Below are positions 37,140 to 47,708 of a stretch of DNA of 64,000 nucleotides, piece by piece. The stretch comes from Aquanectria penicillioides (Eukaryota > Ascomycota > Sordariomycetes > Hypocreales > Nectriaceae): assembly GCA_003415625.1 (NCBI GenBank), contig PYIU01000008.1, positions 3,658,001 to 3,722,000 of the forward strand, in the 5' to 3' direction. The notes beneath the pieces are model-generated. The model did not search any database. It was given only the letters and a program-made list of their open reading frames with translations, and was not told where the DNA came from. Both the position numbers and the translations under genes were made by a program. Positions within the stretch are counted from its first letter, which is position 1; each line of letters opens with the position of its first letter.

Positions 37140-38376
37140 GTGTTGTATTCTTTCCAATCTTTCCCTTCGGAAGATAAACTACCTAATCAACATTGCAATA
37201 ATACCAAGTCAATTGAACTAGCCCCCAATATTTCATTAACACCTGATGGCCGTCCTTGCAGGAAAATATTTCATCAAATATGCCTTCCCAACTAGAATGA
37301 TCAATGAGCACTTGCACAAAGTATCTGGTGCTGAAAATAGCGTTTGAATGCTTGAATGCCTTCAAGGCAGTGGCTGTCCTCATCCCTCCGCTGACCTTCC
37401 TTCAGCCGCTTACTGTGGCAGTGTTATTATCAGAGTGGGTGAGGTGATTGCAAACACGTATGGGGCTAGCCAGTTATCGAGGTTTCCTACAGAGTATAGA
37501 GCCCTCTGGATCGAATGTTTGGAGCGTGTCAAGTTGCCCTCTGTGTGCGTGGAATACAAGCCACATCTGGTACCTGTCATCAGTCGGATATCAGATCCAC
37601 GCTGACGAGTGTTCCTGATCTATTATTAATACACAGGCCTGCATGTTATCATGGGTCGTATTTTGTATCAACCGAGTTGCCATAGGATATCGTCGCAGGG
37701 CGCAGCTAATTCACCATGCAAGAGGATGGCAAAATCGAGCTCCACCAACAGGGCGTTGGTTTGCGACGCATTCGGACGCAAGATGAGAGAGAAGCCACGA
37801 CTCCAGCCGCATACAGGGTACCCTACATGTAGGGTAACATGAGGCGCCTGTCTTTTAACTCGGAGAAGCTGGGCCTTGACGTGCAAAGGCTACGAGCGTC
37901 ATGGAGCAAAGAAAGAGGAGAGTCTGATTGGAGAGGCTTATTTCGTGCCAAGCCACCCTTGTGACAAAAGTGGAATCATTTCTTACGAATTTCCAGGCCC
38001 AAGTGAGGCAGAGTAAACCGACAGGGTCATTCAATTGGAGCTAAGATGACCAATGGGGAGAGCAAGATCGCCGAGCGGGGCATCTCGGGGACCTTGACAT
38101 TCTGGGACCGATTTGGAATGGGGGCTTATTACGGAATGGTATTCTTTTATGGAAAATAGCAGTAAGTGTGATGGCGTTGGGCTAGAGTTCAACTAATGGT
38201 TCAATAATTTATATAGGGAGAGATAGTTTGCTATCATGGAATTAGAGCATTGCAATTGAGAACATTATCTTCATACGCAACAAACACAACTCATTGGTTT
38301 GAGAAACCTAAGGCACTCTCTACAACCCTTTTGTATCCAACAGCAACTCCCCACATATCTTTCCTACGATTTCAAA
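37140..38376. promoter_or_regulatory. Intergenic region upstream of the small secreted protein gene
   Basis: No supported gene in 1.2 kb. It holds an 18-base perfect palindrome (37819-37836, listed separately) and a TATA-like TTTATATAG at 38208-38216, about 160 bases before the ATG at 38377. The intervening leader is AC/CT-rich, as in well-expressed fungal genes. Confidence 0.45.
37819..37836. repeat. Perfect 18-base palindrome
   Basis: TACCCTACATGTAGGGTA equals its own reverse complement. It lies about 540 bases upstream of the secreted protein gene. Dyad symmetry with no loop suits a homodimeric DNA-binding protein better than an RNA hairpin. No other copy was noticed in the window. Confidence 0.75.
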
Positions 38377-38758
38377 ATGCGATTCCTTACAGTCTCGACT
38401 TTCATTACGCTTCTTGTTGCTTCGACCTCTGGTAAGATAGCATCTTCTCTCGAGCACCAAGGCGAATAGAGAATTAATACCAGCCATAGCCCTCCCTTCC
38501 TCTCATCTTCTAGCCCCTGAGGTTCGGGATTTCACCACTGAGGAGGAACAGTTAATTCAACACGAAATTGAACGCATTTACCTTGGGAATGATGTCGAGG
38601 CTCGAGATATCAATTCTATTGAGGCTCGGGCTGAGTGTGATGGCCCCTGTCGCCCCATGTGCACTGGCGAGGGCCCGTGGGAAGGGCACCCTTCGAAGGC
38701 TGGCTGCGGTTTATGCATTACCATCTACATTCTCAATGGCCAATACGGCGGTTGCTGA
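38377..38758 (+). CDS. Small secreted cysteine-rich protein
   Basis: Two exons (38377-38431 and 38484-38758) with a 52-base intron encode 109 aa. Residues 1-21 are a classical signal peptide (MRFLTVSTFITLLVASTSAI). Residues 22-69 are acidic and Cys-free and contain VEARDINSIEARA, reminiscent of Kex2-type or dipeptidyl processing sites. The last 40 residues hold six cysteines (70, 74, 78, 93, 96, 109), with the final residue a Cys. The profile is that of an apoplastic effector or antimicrobial peptide precursor. I recognise no family. The splice joins Gly/Ala codons in phase (G|CC), giving a continuous signal peptide. A TATA-like box lies about 160 bases upstream. Confidence 0.8.
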
Positions 38759-39149
38759 GAATGTTCAAAGCTGCTAAATAGTGGATAAATCGGGTAGCGA
38801 GAGGAGATATGGCATTGCACACTCCATTAGTGAGACATTTCCTACACGGACAAGTTGACGTTGCGAGACGGGTAGGGTACAATTTTGAGAAGTCTGATGC
38901 AATTTTAGATAATAGAAGTTGAAACACGCTCTTTATGAATATACAGACAAACGTCCCTAGTTACGATGAATACCAATGCGCTATTTAAGGAGTGTGACCA
39001 TATGACCGTTTGAGATCATATCTTAGCATCCCCCGGTAAAAGTCTTATTGGGTTATCCGTATTGGGTTTGAGGAAACCTCAATATAAACGCCTATCTTCT
39101 CTCAAACTGAAAAGTTCATTCTCCTCCCTCCCGATGTGAAAGAATCGGG
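38759..39149. other. Convergent 3' intergenic region
   Basis: 391 bases between the 3' ends of the secreted protein gene and the minus-strand hydrolase. No gene or repeat recognised. Confidence 0.5.
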
Positions 39150-40429
39150 TCAATGTGTTGGATTTCTTTGTAGCTGGTCATACACCTCCTTCTCAAATGC
39201 CATTATCAATGGGCGAACTTGAGGGTCAGCCGGAGGCAGGACCTGAGTTCCGAACACACCACACACACCAGACTCCCGATCAATAAACTGTCAGGGTGTG
39301 GTAAGAATATGAATGTCTTTTTTCTTGGGGAAATTTGACTTACCCAATAGCAACTAGATGCTCCGCTCCATATTACAGTGTTCTTTTTCCGATGTGGATG
39401 GCTATCACCATCAATCAATAGGCCTCCACAACTCCAGTCATATTCCTTAGTGGCTGGAAAGTCACCGACAAGCCAATTTGGATTTTCCATTTGCTTCAGC
39501 AGCGCTGCTTTGCTCGCTGATGAAAGACAGGGAGTGAAGATTTTTGAACATGTTCCCCTTTTCAACAATTTCTCATCATCCATGAGAAGTGAATAAAGTA
39601 CTTTAATGTAGTCTTTCACGCTTATGAATAGTCCTTGTCCACCAGAACACTCTGTCCAGCCAGTCGTAAAGGTAGTTGCGTCTGGGCTTGATTGAACAGG
39701 TAGGCTTGGTGCTGGTCGAATAGCCATTGGTGGGTGATCTTTGTCCCAGAACGTTGCACTGGTAACGCCGAGAGGTTGCCAGATACTTTCTTGGAAGTAT
39801 TCCTCGAGTGTCTTGCCAGCTATTCTTTCGATGATCTGACCAACTCGATCCATTGAACTGCTGTACAAAAAGCCTTCATTAGGCTCATATGACAAGGGGA
39901 AGTCAAAATTGGAGTCGACTGTGCCAGTGTTGGTTGTGGTTGGGTTGGCGAATTTCCCGTATTCCGCCAACCTCTCGTCAGTAAATGGGTATCCTGCCCC
40001 GGCACTGTGTGTAAGCAGATATCTCAATGTAACAGCATTTCTTCGTTTATGGGTTATAGGTTTGCCTTCTTTATCGAAACCATCCAATACATATTTCTCT
40101 GCAAACGACGGAATGAAGCGAGAGATATCTTCATCTAATTGAACAAGACCCTGCTCAACTAGCTGTAAAGCGGCAATAGCAGTAATAAGTTTTGTCAAAG
40201 ATGCAACTTCAATTACTGTATCCTCGCCGTAATTATGATCTTTCCCCGTAAAAGCCTTTGAAATATCCACCTTTCCTAGTTTGAATTTCTATGGGTCAGG
40301 AGCGCTGTTCCACGTTTGAATAGGGTCGAACGCATTGCACTTACCGGTCTTGTCCTTCGCAAATACAACTACACCAGGAACGACCCCTTCCCCAGTGGCC
40401 TTTTCAAGGATACTTTCAAACATTGGCAT
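39150..40429 (-). CDS. Beta-lactamase-fold serine hydrolase (family VIII esterase-like)
   Basis: Exons 40429-40345, 40275-39344 and 39287-39150 encode 384 aa. Ser54-Leu-Thr-Lys57 is the S-x-x-K nucleophile motif of class C beta-lactamases and family VIII esterases. A later YSSSMDRVGQII holds the Tyr of the second motif. TLRYLLTHSAG and WSGASSCYWFID are conserved in fungal members. The last junction joins CYW to FIDRESGVCGVFG, a family pattern that supports the 56-base intron. There is no signal peptide, so it is probably cytosolic. Such enzymes act on esters, lactones or amides rather than on antibiotics. It lies close to a Baeyer-Villiger monooxygenase that would make esters or lactones, a possible functional link. 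Confidence 0.88.
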
Positions 40430-41241
40430 TGGCGTGAACAAATCTCAAGGTGTTCGTATAGCAGCAAGATTGAATTAGAAACACTTCGAACCACGATTTT
40501 AGTGAGCAGATAGGGGACAGTTGTATCTCCTTGAGTGGTCATCTGAGGGTAGCAATTCTTTATCGGCCGTCGGATCTGATACCGCCACCAAGTCGCCTAA
40601 CTTATATCGGCCGATACAGATAGTTACCGATTCTGACCTATCGCGCGAGCTAAGCATCATGAAATCTGCCGAATTTGTCAGCCACATCATGTTATCTCAC
40701 CGATCGACCATTCGAACAGGCCTAGGCTCACCTGGTCACATTCCAACCTGTATCACCCAGCATCTCACACGAGTGACCGCTCTCTATCGTATCAAATTAG
40801 TATGAATGACTTAACCTGGTTTTGGTGATTTCTCCTTGGATTTGTCTTTAGATTCCCAGCAACTCTTTGCAGGGTCTGCGGTTTATCATATTGTCACTTT
40901 CTTTCAACGGCAATTCACTCCGAGTATTTAGCAGGTAGGATTAATGTTATGCTATTCTTAAGCTCAACATTATCACCCCATGCATTCGATATCTCCTTTA
41001 ATAAGATGAAAGGACCAAGAGTGGCCGCGAAATAAAACCACTCCCGTAGCTGATGGCACCTCATATTCACGGCAAGCAGCAGGATATTGTTCCGAAATGA
41101 AGTTAATCATCATTCCACCTCTGGGTGCATTACTTTATTAGCAACAACATATAATTATTTGATGATAGCTTATATGCTCTATATCTGATGATGTCTTGTG
41201 AGAAGTGAAATTTTCTTTCCGCTGAACCATGATTCCAGTTC
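40430..41241. other. Intergenic region, no supported gene
   Basis: 811 bases upstream of the hydrolase and downstream of the MFS gene. Short antisense open frames only. Confidence 0.5.
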
Positions 41242-43474
41242 TCAATCTGAGGCGATTGTAGCAAGACCACTTCGTCCAAAGAAATTCTTATTCTGAATCC
41301 AAATTCGGAAGCATTTGCCTTTGTAGTAGAATAAGATTGCCGTCGCGTAAACTGTGGTATTGATAAGAGCCACTGTAGAAATTGTGAGCCTCTCTCCGTA
41401 GATGAAATTCCATGATTGGGTTTAGAGTCAGCATACCTAGGAAGTACACCATCATCATGCCATTAAGCACGATCCAGTCGTTGATAAACCACGTCCAAGC
41501 CCATGCCAAAACTGATTTAATAACAGAAACTGTAATCATGAGTTCTCCAGCCAAGTCTGGATGGCAATCCAGCGCATATGTCATAGATAAATTGCAGCCC
41601 ATTTGAGCCCCAATGGAAAGAACACCAAACCCGATAATTGGGCCAATCCAGTGTGTTTGGTAATGATAGCAAGGCGCTGCGATGCAGACACCTACGGTCG
41701 TCAACACAGCAGCTAGTCCGGCAACAGGCAATCGCATTTCAGGTTCTCGTATTCCGGCATTTCGGCGGGTATAGTAGAGGGCAAGGCGATCGCCTAATGG
41801 ACCGCAAAGGTATGTTCCACCAAGACTAGGCCAAGTCAGTCAAGTATCTATATAGTCGGATTCCCAATTAGATGAATCCCTACCTTCCGATAAATGGAGA
41901 CAAAAACACTAAACCTTGTGCAGTTGAGTCAAATGAGTAAGGGCTATACATTCATGATTGGTAAATTCTCCTTCCAGGATTGAAAGGACTGTGACTGCAG
42001 ACTTACGGCGGTGCAAAAAGTTGGGCAACAGTTAACGACAAAACGATATTCCATGCTTGAATGTGTTAGAGACTACACTCGAACAGTAATTCTGGATTGA
42101 ATCTCGTCACTCACTGAGTGCCATTCCGAATACTAAACACGCCCAAACTATGGTTGGGCTGTCATGCATGTTAGAACCTGCATCAGAAGGGGTTGCTTCA
42201 TGTTCAACTTACTACATAAGTAGGACAAACGGTCTCAAGCAAGCAGCCTTGATAGTAATGAAAGGATTAATTGCCTCGGCGCTCCAAGGTTTAAGAGTCT
42301 CGATGTATGATTTTGGTACAACTTCGGCTACTGCCATTTCAGTATCGCTTGTGGATGATCTTTTTTGGTTTTCTTTAGTTTCAATTGCAAAGTTTGAGGG
42401 GGGGCTTTGATCTTCTTTCGAATCTTGACTTTGGCCTTCATGCGAGAGGCTAGGAGGAGGATTTTTAATGTCTAGCCGTTGCCCATAGTAGGCCGTTTCA
42501 GGCATGAACAGTAGCATCATGATGAAATTCGCGAAGAGTCCAAAAGCAACAACGTAGAACGCCCTATATGGTTTCGTTAGCTTGACCCTAATACCCAATT
42601 GTCCGCAGAAGCCTTCAAACCAGTTCATTCCCAGATTTTGTATGATCACCGCCGATAGCACTGGCCCTATCTCATATCCTCCAAGAAGCGTGAGCCCGTA
42701 GACGGCAATCTTCTCGCCTCGGTCGTGTAAAAAGAACAGATCGGTAACAGTGCTTGGGAGAAGAGCTTCTACTGGTCCAGCGAACAGGCCTGCAAATGCT
42801 CTTGCGAGGAAGAAGGAAATAAATGTAGTCTTCGATGCCCTATAGTGACACAAAATGTTGGATACGAATGAGGAAGTATTTGCACAAGAACTTACACGCC
42901 GCACCAAAGGCAACCCAACCCCAAAGAAAGACCTGAAAGCAGCAGTGCAGGCCTCCTGCCATATTTGACAGACAGAGGCTGTCCACGATTAGTACCTCAG
43001 GGGTCATGGTAGAAATCAGACTTGACATACCATAAAGAACACAGTAGAAACTCCAGAGAGTAGCAAGTAAATGCCAGCGGCCCATGACAGTTGAGTAATG
43101 GAAATGCCGAAGAATTCAGCCTGCTCCAACATTCCTTGTATCGTTAGGATCCAGGATAGATGGATCGAAGGTCTGATGGATTAATTACCTCCGGACATGG
43201 CTGGCCCGATAATGCTTCCAAGAAAGCTATAGGTGAGTCCATTACCGAACACCTAATTTTCACTAAGTAAAAAAGCCAAATAGATTTAACCCTTCAAAGT
43301 ACTCACCACCCATTTTTTCCACCGTGGCCATCGAAGCGGGTCGTTTGGGTCGGTCAAGGAAGGCTGTGGGACAAGAATAATTTGAACATCGCCCTTCGTG
43401 GCCTGTTGGAGATGAACATGGGTCTCGTTCTTCTCGTCGTAAATGAGAAGCTCTGTTCCAGGTGCAGTTGACAT
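41242..43474 (-). CDS. MFS transporter of the DHA1 (drug:H+ antiporter) type
   Basis: Eleven exons on the minus strand encode 553 aa: 43474-43307, 43252-43189, 43134-43031, 42978-42896, 42839-42621, 42563-42213, 42158-42115, 42055-42007, 41943-41884, 41825-41437, 41372-41242. All introns are 52-64 bases, GT-AG and in phase. The N-terminus is cytosolic and contains DPNDPLRWPRWKKW. KYGRRPALLL is the loop 2-3 motif A. GLFAGPVEALLPS and GGYEIGPVL belong to helices 4-5. A charged central loop (about DSKEDQSPPSN) separates the two six-helix halves, and VVYFL-VALINTTVY begins the last helices. Intron 42564-42620 is 57 bases with no stop. The gene shares a divergent promoter with the monooxygenase gene, so the pump may move its substrate or product. 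Confidence 0.9.
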
Positions 43475-43957
43475 TGTAGATTCTTGATTCACGAAGTGGT
43501 AACGGTTTCTCTGGCATCCATGTTCAGGTTTCAGCCTTGGACATGTCCGAAATATATGGTAAATAACTACACAGAGCGAGCTACGTTGTTGCGATAGGGA
43601 AACGCATATTCTGCAAGCACCCTTTAAGTGTCGTTTGACTGCGCGTGAATTTAGCTGATCAGTAGCCGCCTCAGTATCACGTTCGCCTATCTAGTGTCGC
43701 CAATCAGCGACATCACCCCTATCTTCAAGCTAGTCAATCGCGCGATAGAGCGACGGGCGACACTGGTGGTCGGCCACCATGGCTTTGCCGACTCAGACTG
43801 CACGTAGATCACAATCACTTCAGTCAACAATGGACCTAAATACCCAATGTTCGTTATAAATGTTGGTCTCGGTGCATTAACTAGACTATCGTAGCTGACA
43901 GGCGACATTACTTGTCCTATCTTACACGGCTTCATACATTGTCTCAAGCCATTCATT
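43475..43957. promoter_or_regulatory. Bidirectional promoter of the MFS pump and Baeyer-Villiger monooxygenase
   Basis: 483 bases separate the two divergent ATGs. An inverted repeat TGGTGG-TCGG-CCACCA lies at 43764-43779, about 180 bases before the monooxygenase start and 290 before the MFS start. No clear TATA box. A shared upstream region of this size suggests coregulation. Confidence 0.6.
43764..43779. promoter_or_regulatory. Inverted repeat, candidate operator
   Basis: Six-base arms TGGTGG and CCACCA with a 4-base TCGG spacer, in the middle of the divergent promoter. The spacer itself contains CGG, the triplet contacted by Zn2Cys6 proteins. Function is inferred from position and symmetry only. 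Confidence 0.4.
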
Positions 43958-45974
43958 ATGCCTTTCAACTTTGGACTTTGGGGCTGGCTAGGTGGAGCAA
44001 GTTTTTCCCAATTCACTTGCAAAGATGAGCCCATAGAAAATCAGAGACCTATCAAGATAAGAGTGATTGGAGCTGGATATTCGGGTGTCTACATTGGTAT
44101 CCGAATTCCGCAGCGCATGAGAAACGTGGACTTTCAGATTTATGAAAAGAACGAAGGCATTGGTGGAACTTGGTGGGAAAATCGATACCCTGGCTGTGCA
44201 TGCGACATTCCTGGTAAGTGGTAGACCAAATTACAAAGGTACAGCTACCAACAAACTCGACTCCAGCACATTCATATCAATTCTCTTTTGCGCCAAATAA
44301 AAAGTGGTCCTCTTTTTACGCCCCGTCTGAGGAGATTTGTAGTTATATTCAGTCCGTGGCTGAAACTTATGGCGCAACGAGATTCGTAAAGCTACAGCAC
44401 GAGGTTACCAGCTGCCGATGGGATGAGAAGATTAATAAATGGTACGCACCAGCACCAGATTCAACTCCCTTATGCAAATAATCAACGTTTTAATAACTTT
44501 CTCAGGCATGTTTCTGTTCGCAGATTGGGTACCGGAGAGACTTTCACGGAAGAAGTTGAAGTGGTGATCGCGGCTAGGGGGAATCTGAATGAGTTTGCAT
44601 GGCCGAAGATTCCCGGGATAGATTCATTTAAGGGAGAAAAGATGCACTCTGCTAAATGGAACCAAGAGTATGTCAGTTCCAGTACTATTACAACTCAGGG
44701 ACTTGTTGTTCTCCTTATTGGAGAGAAACTTGCTGACTCGATAATAGGTATGATTTCCCCGGAAAACGAATCGGAATCGTTGGGGGAGGTTCGAGTGCAA
44801 TTCAAATCGTCCCTCGATTGCAAGAGATTGAGGGAACCAAACTGAGCTGCCTCGTAAGGAGCAAGACGTGGGTATCGAACAGGTTTGGTGACTTCATCAT
44901 GAATGAGATGGGGTGGGATAAGAACGACTTGTCAAGTGCGTAGCCTGAAAGCGGTGCGGTTTGATTAGTAACTAACAACGGATAGTCAGCAAAGAACGGA
45001 TCGACCATTTCCAGCAAGATGATAAGGCGTATCTCGAGTTTCGGAAACGGATTGAGAATGATGGCAATCTTGTGCATGAGTCAAGCATCCGCGGCTCAAG
45101 GATGCAAACTGAATTCATTAAGGTTTTTACAGACACAACAAAGGCGCGTCTCGCAAACAACCCCGAGCTCCTTGACTCATTTACGCCCTCGTTCAGTCTT
45201 GGGTGCCGCAGACTCACTCCCGGACCTGGATATCTTGAGGCCTTGACCCAGGACAATGTTGATTTCTTCCGAACTGGCATTTCTTCTATCAACGATAAGG
45301 GCTTGAAGCTTGTGGATGGCAAGCAGGTTGATGTTGACGTGTTGGTTTGTGCTACGGGCTTCAACACCACCTCGATTCCCCCATTCGAAGTAGTGGGCAC
45401 CAATGGCAAGACCTTGGCACAAAGGTTTACACCGTTTCCTGAGACATACCTTACGATTACGGTGGACAACTTTCCGAATTACTTTACTATGCTTGGACCA
45501 AATGCAGGCATTGGAGCCGGTGCCCTCACGGTCCTCATTGAGGCCCAAGGAGACTACATCATCAAGTGCATTCGCAAGTTGCAAAAAGAGGATTATGCTT
45601 GGATGATGCCGAAACCAGAACGGGTCAAAGACTTTTCTGACTATATTGGGGAATATTTCAAGAAAACAGTCTACATGGAGGATTGCCAAAGCTGGTATAA
45701 GACGGGAACTGGCAAAGGTGGCCGTATCTCAGCCCTCTGGCCGGGCAGCATCCTGCACGCTATGGAAGCCTGGCGATCTCCAAGGTGGGAGGACTTTGAG
45801 TATGGATCTACGGAGGATAATAAACTCAGGTGGTTGGGCAATGGTTGGAGTGTCTGCCTGATGGAAGGGAAGGGCGATCCGTCATTCTACTTGAATCCGG
45901 ATATTGTAGATGTACCACCAGCAGGAAAACCAGAGACTGACAGCAAGTTTGCTGCTAGACCGTTCTCCCATTAG
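43958..45974 (+). CDS. Type I Baeyer-Villiger monooxygenase (flavin-dependent)
   Basis: Exons 43958-44213, 44267-44441, 44506-44667, 44748-44935 and 44986-45974 encode 589 aa. GAGYSG (38-43) is the FAD Rossmann motif; GGTWWENRYPGCACDIP is the conserved active-site segment; SFKGEKMHSAKW fits the Baeyer-Villiger fingerprint F-x-G-x3-H-x3-W; GIVGGGSSA (about 206-214) is the NADPH motif; VCATGF is the second fingerprint. The enzyme inserts oxygen next to a carbonyl using NADPH and O2, making esters or lactones. The protein has no membrane helix and should be cytosolic. Intron 3 (44668-44747) falls right after the H-x3-W motif. The adjacent divergent MFS pump and the nearby esterase suggest a small ketone/lactone pathway. 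Substrate unknown. Confidence 0.93.
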
Positions 45975-46570
45975 ATATTGTTATTTAGATTCATGTATTC
46001 GTTTCGTTCAAATCAGTTTTGAGATTCATGCACATTGCACTCTAGAGTTGGCATACGGTTGAAGTGGCTAGGCCTAGGAGGGTTTGATCAGACATATCCC
46101 CGATCATAATGACCATTGAAATCCGTGTTGCACTCTCGTTCACCTACGACATCTTAAGCAACTCACTTCGCATTTCTTCAGGGTTTGTCTCAAATGTCAT
46201 GTCAGGCAACATAATACATGCATCTCCAGAGATTGCTCGCGATTGCCGGAAGAACTTAGACTAGGTAGCATGGCACAATCCAACGTTAGCTTCTAATTCT
46301 TCCATATTCACCACATTTCTATAATACTTCAGCTATTCTCTGTTACGGCACAAACCGATCAATCAGTATTGCCAAATATAGAGTATGTGAGACATGTTAG
46401 GGCGTCATGGTTCGCCGAGCGGCCACCATATCGCGCCGTGTTATCGGCATCGCGCGATGAAGGGCTGGTGCCGATCTGTATGGGCCTTTCATCCTCCGTC
46501 TTAATTGTCCGGCAATAAATGGCGAAACACTCAGCAGTCTAATACCAAGGCATTCATTAGATTCATCGCA
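45975..46570. other. Intergenic region, no supported gene
   Basis: Between the monooxygenase and the cupin gene. It holds only short overlapping open frames on both strands. Confidence 0.5.
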
Positions 46571-46689
46571 ATGCTTTCTTTCCTTCGCTCTCAAGACCCC
46601 CGCGCACGACCAATGCGGCGAACAATCCTATCAGCTACGATAGTGGCCGTTCGTCAGTTACTTTTCGCGCCCCTGGGTCGGAATTTATC

Positions 46690-47223
46690 ATGACCCACCG
46701 CATTCCACCAACGACCGCAGAGCAAGGCATCTCTATTGTTGAGCCACCTTATCACTATCATATTTACCAAGATGAATATTTCCATGTCCAGGCCGGTGTT
46801 GGGAAATTTTACTGCAATTTCAATAAAACACCATTCGTCACTCTATCCAGGAGCGAAGGGCGGCCAAATAGAGCCTCAGTCAAGGCTGGCCAGTTTCACA
46901 AGTTTGAGAATGCGAGCCAGACTGAGGATCTAATTGTCGACATCCATCTGGCACCGGAGACCTATGAGAACGAGCAGCGCTTCTTCCGCAACTTTTTTGG
47001 CTACCTGGACGACTGCCGCGAGGCAAAAAGAAGGCCAAACCTATTTCAGCTGTTGGTTATGCTGGATTCGGCCGACACTCCTGTTGCAGTGCCACTGCCG
47101 TGGGCATGGATAGCGCGCCTAGCCAGCCGCGTGTTGATGACTGGCGGTGCATTGTTTGGGCGATGGATACTAGGGTTCAAATCGAGCTATCCTGAATACT
47201 ATGAAGAAGCGAAAGGAAGGTAA
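46690..47223 (+). CDS. Cupin-fold (RmlC-like) protein, N-terminus uncertain
   Basis: 177 codons from ATG 46690. EPPYHYHIYQDEYFHVQAG has the cupin motif 1 pattern (H-x-H-x3-E...G) and KAGQFHKFEN part of motif 2; the C-terminal 60 residues are less conserved and have a hydrophobic helix. Upstream codons in the same frame, before the ATG, still look coding: NNPISYDSGRSSVTFRAPGSEFI resembles the usual start of such cupins. The frame runs back to a TAG near 46,558 without another ATG. An ATG at 46571 lies one base out of frame (MLSFLRSQDPRARP). Hence the true N-terminus may come from a small upstream exon, or a one-base indel near 46,610 broke it. Function unknown. Confidence 0.7.
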   Translation: MTHRIPPTTAEQGISIVEPPYHYHIYQDEYFHVQAGVGKFYCNFNKTPFVTLSRSEGRPNRASVKAGQFHKFENASQTEDLIVDIHLAPETYENEQRFFRNFFGYLDDCREAKRRPNLFQLLVMLDSADTPVAVPLPWAWIARLASRVLMTGGALFGRWILGFKSSYPEYYEEAKGR

Positions 47224-47708
47224 CCAATCTGAATCTCGTGGAGCGTTGGCCGACTGTCGGCGTGTGAGTGGAGATTTCGATGGCCGACTCTGTTGATAGC
47301 GGGGAAGCAATTCGGCCAAACACTGGCCAACACCAGAGAGGCGAAGGGAGTTAGCCGACAGGACGCGCGATTGTCCAAGGTCGCTCGTTGTGCATGATAT
47401 GCGTGATAGGGTTGATGTGCAGTGTTTCTTGATTGATTGAATATATGGCGTCTTATCATGAGATGTCCGTTCCGAGACAGGCAATTCATCGTTTCTTGCC
47501 CTGAAGTCAGTAATCTTGACCAAGTAACTGAGTATTGTGCACATTTCGTAGCGGTTGATGTAATCGGCATCCACCGCCGACCCGTTATCCGGTGGGTTTG
47601 CCATGGATATAACCTACTATGCGCTCGTCACTCGCAGACATCTTACCGCCGCCTGGTTACCTATAAAGTTGCAATTCCCTGGATATTCCCACCTGCCAAT
47701 CTGCCGCC
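47224..47708. promoter_or_regulatory. Intergenic region with several GCCGAC sites
   Basis: No gene. GCCGAC hexamers occur near 47249, 47283 and 47353; the first is part of GCCGACTGTCGGC, an inverted repeat with CCGA/TCGG arms. The motif core equals that of the tandem repeat at 27531-27565. It may hold Zn2Cys6 sites for the hydrolase gene. Direct evidence is only the motif. Confidence 0.4.
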
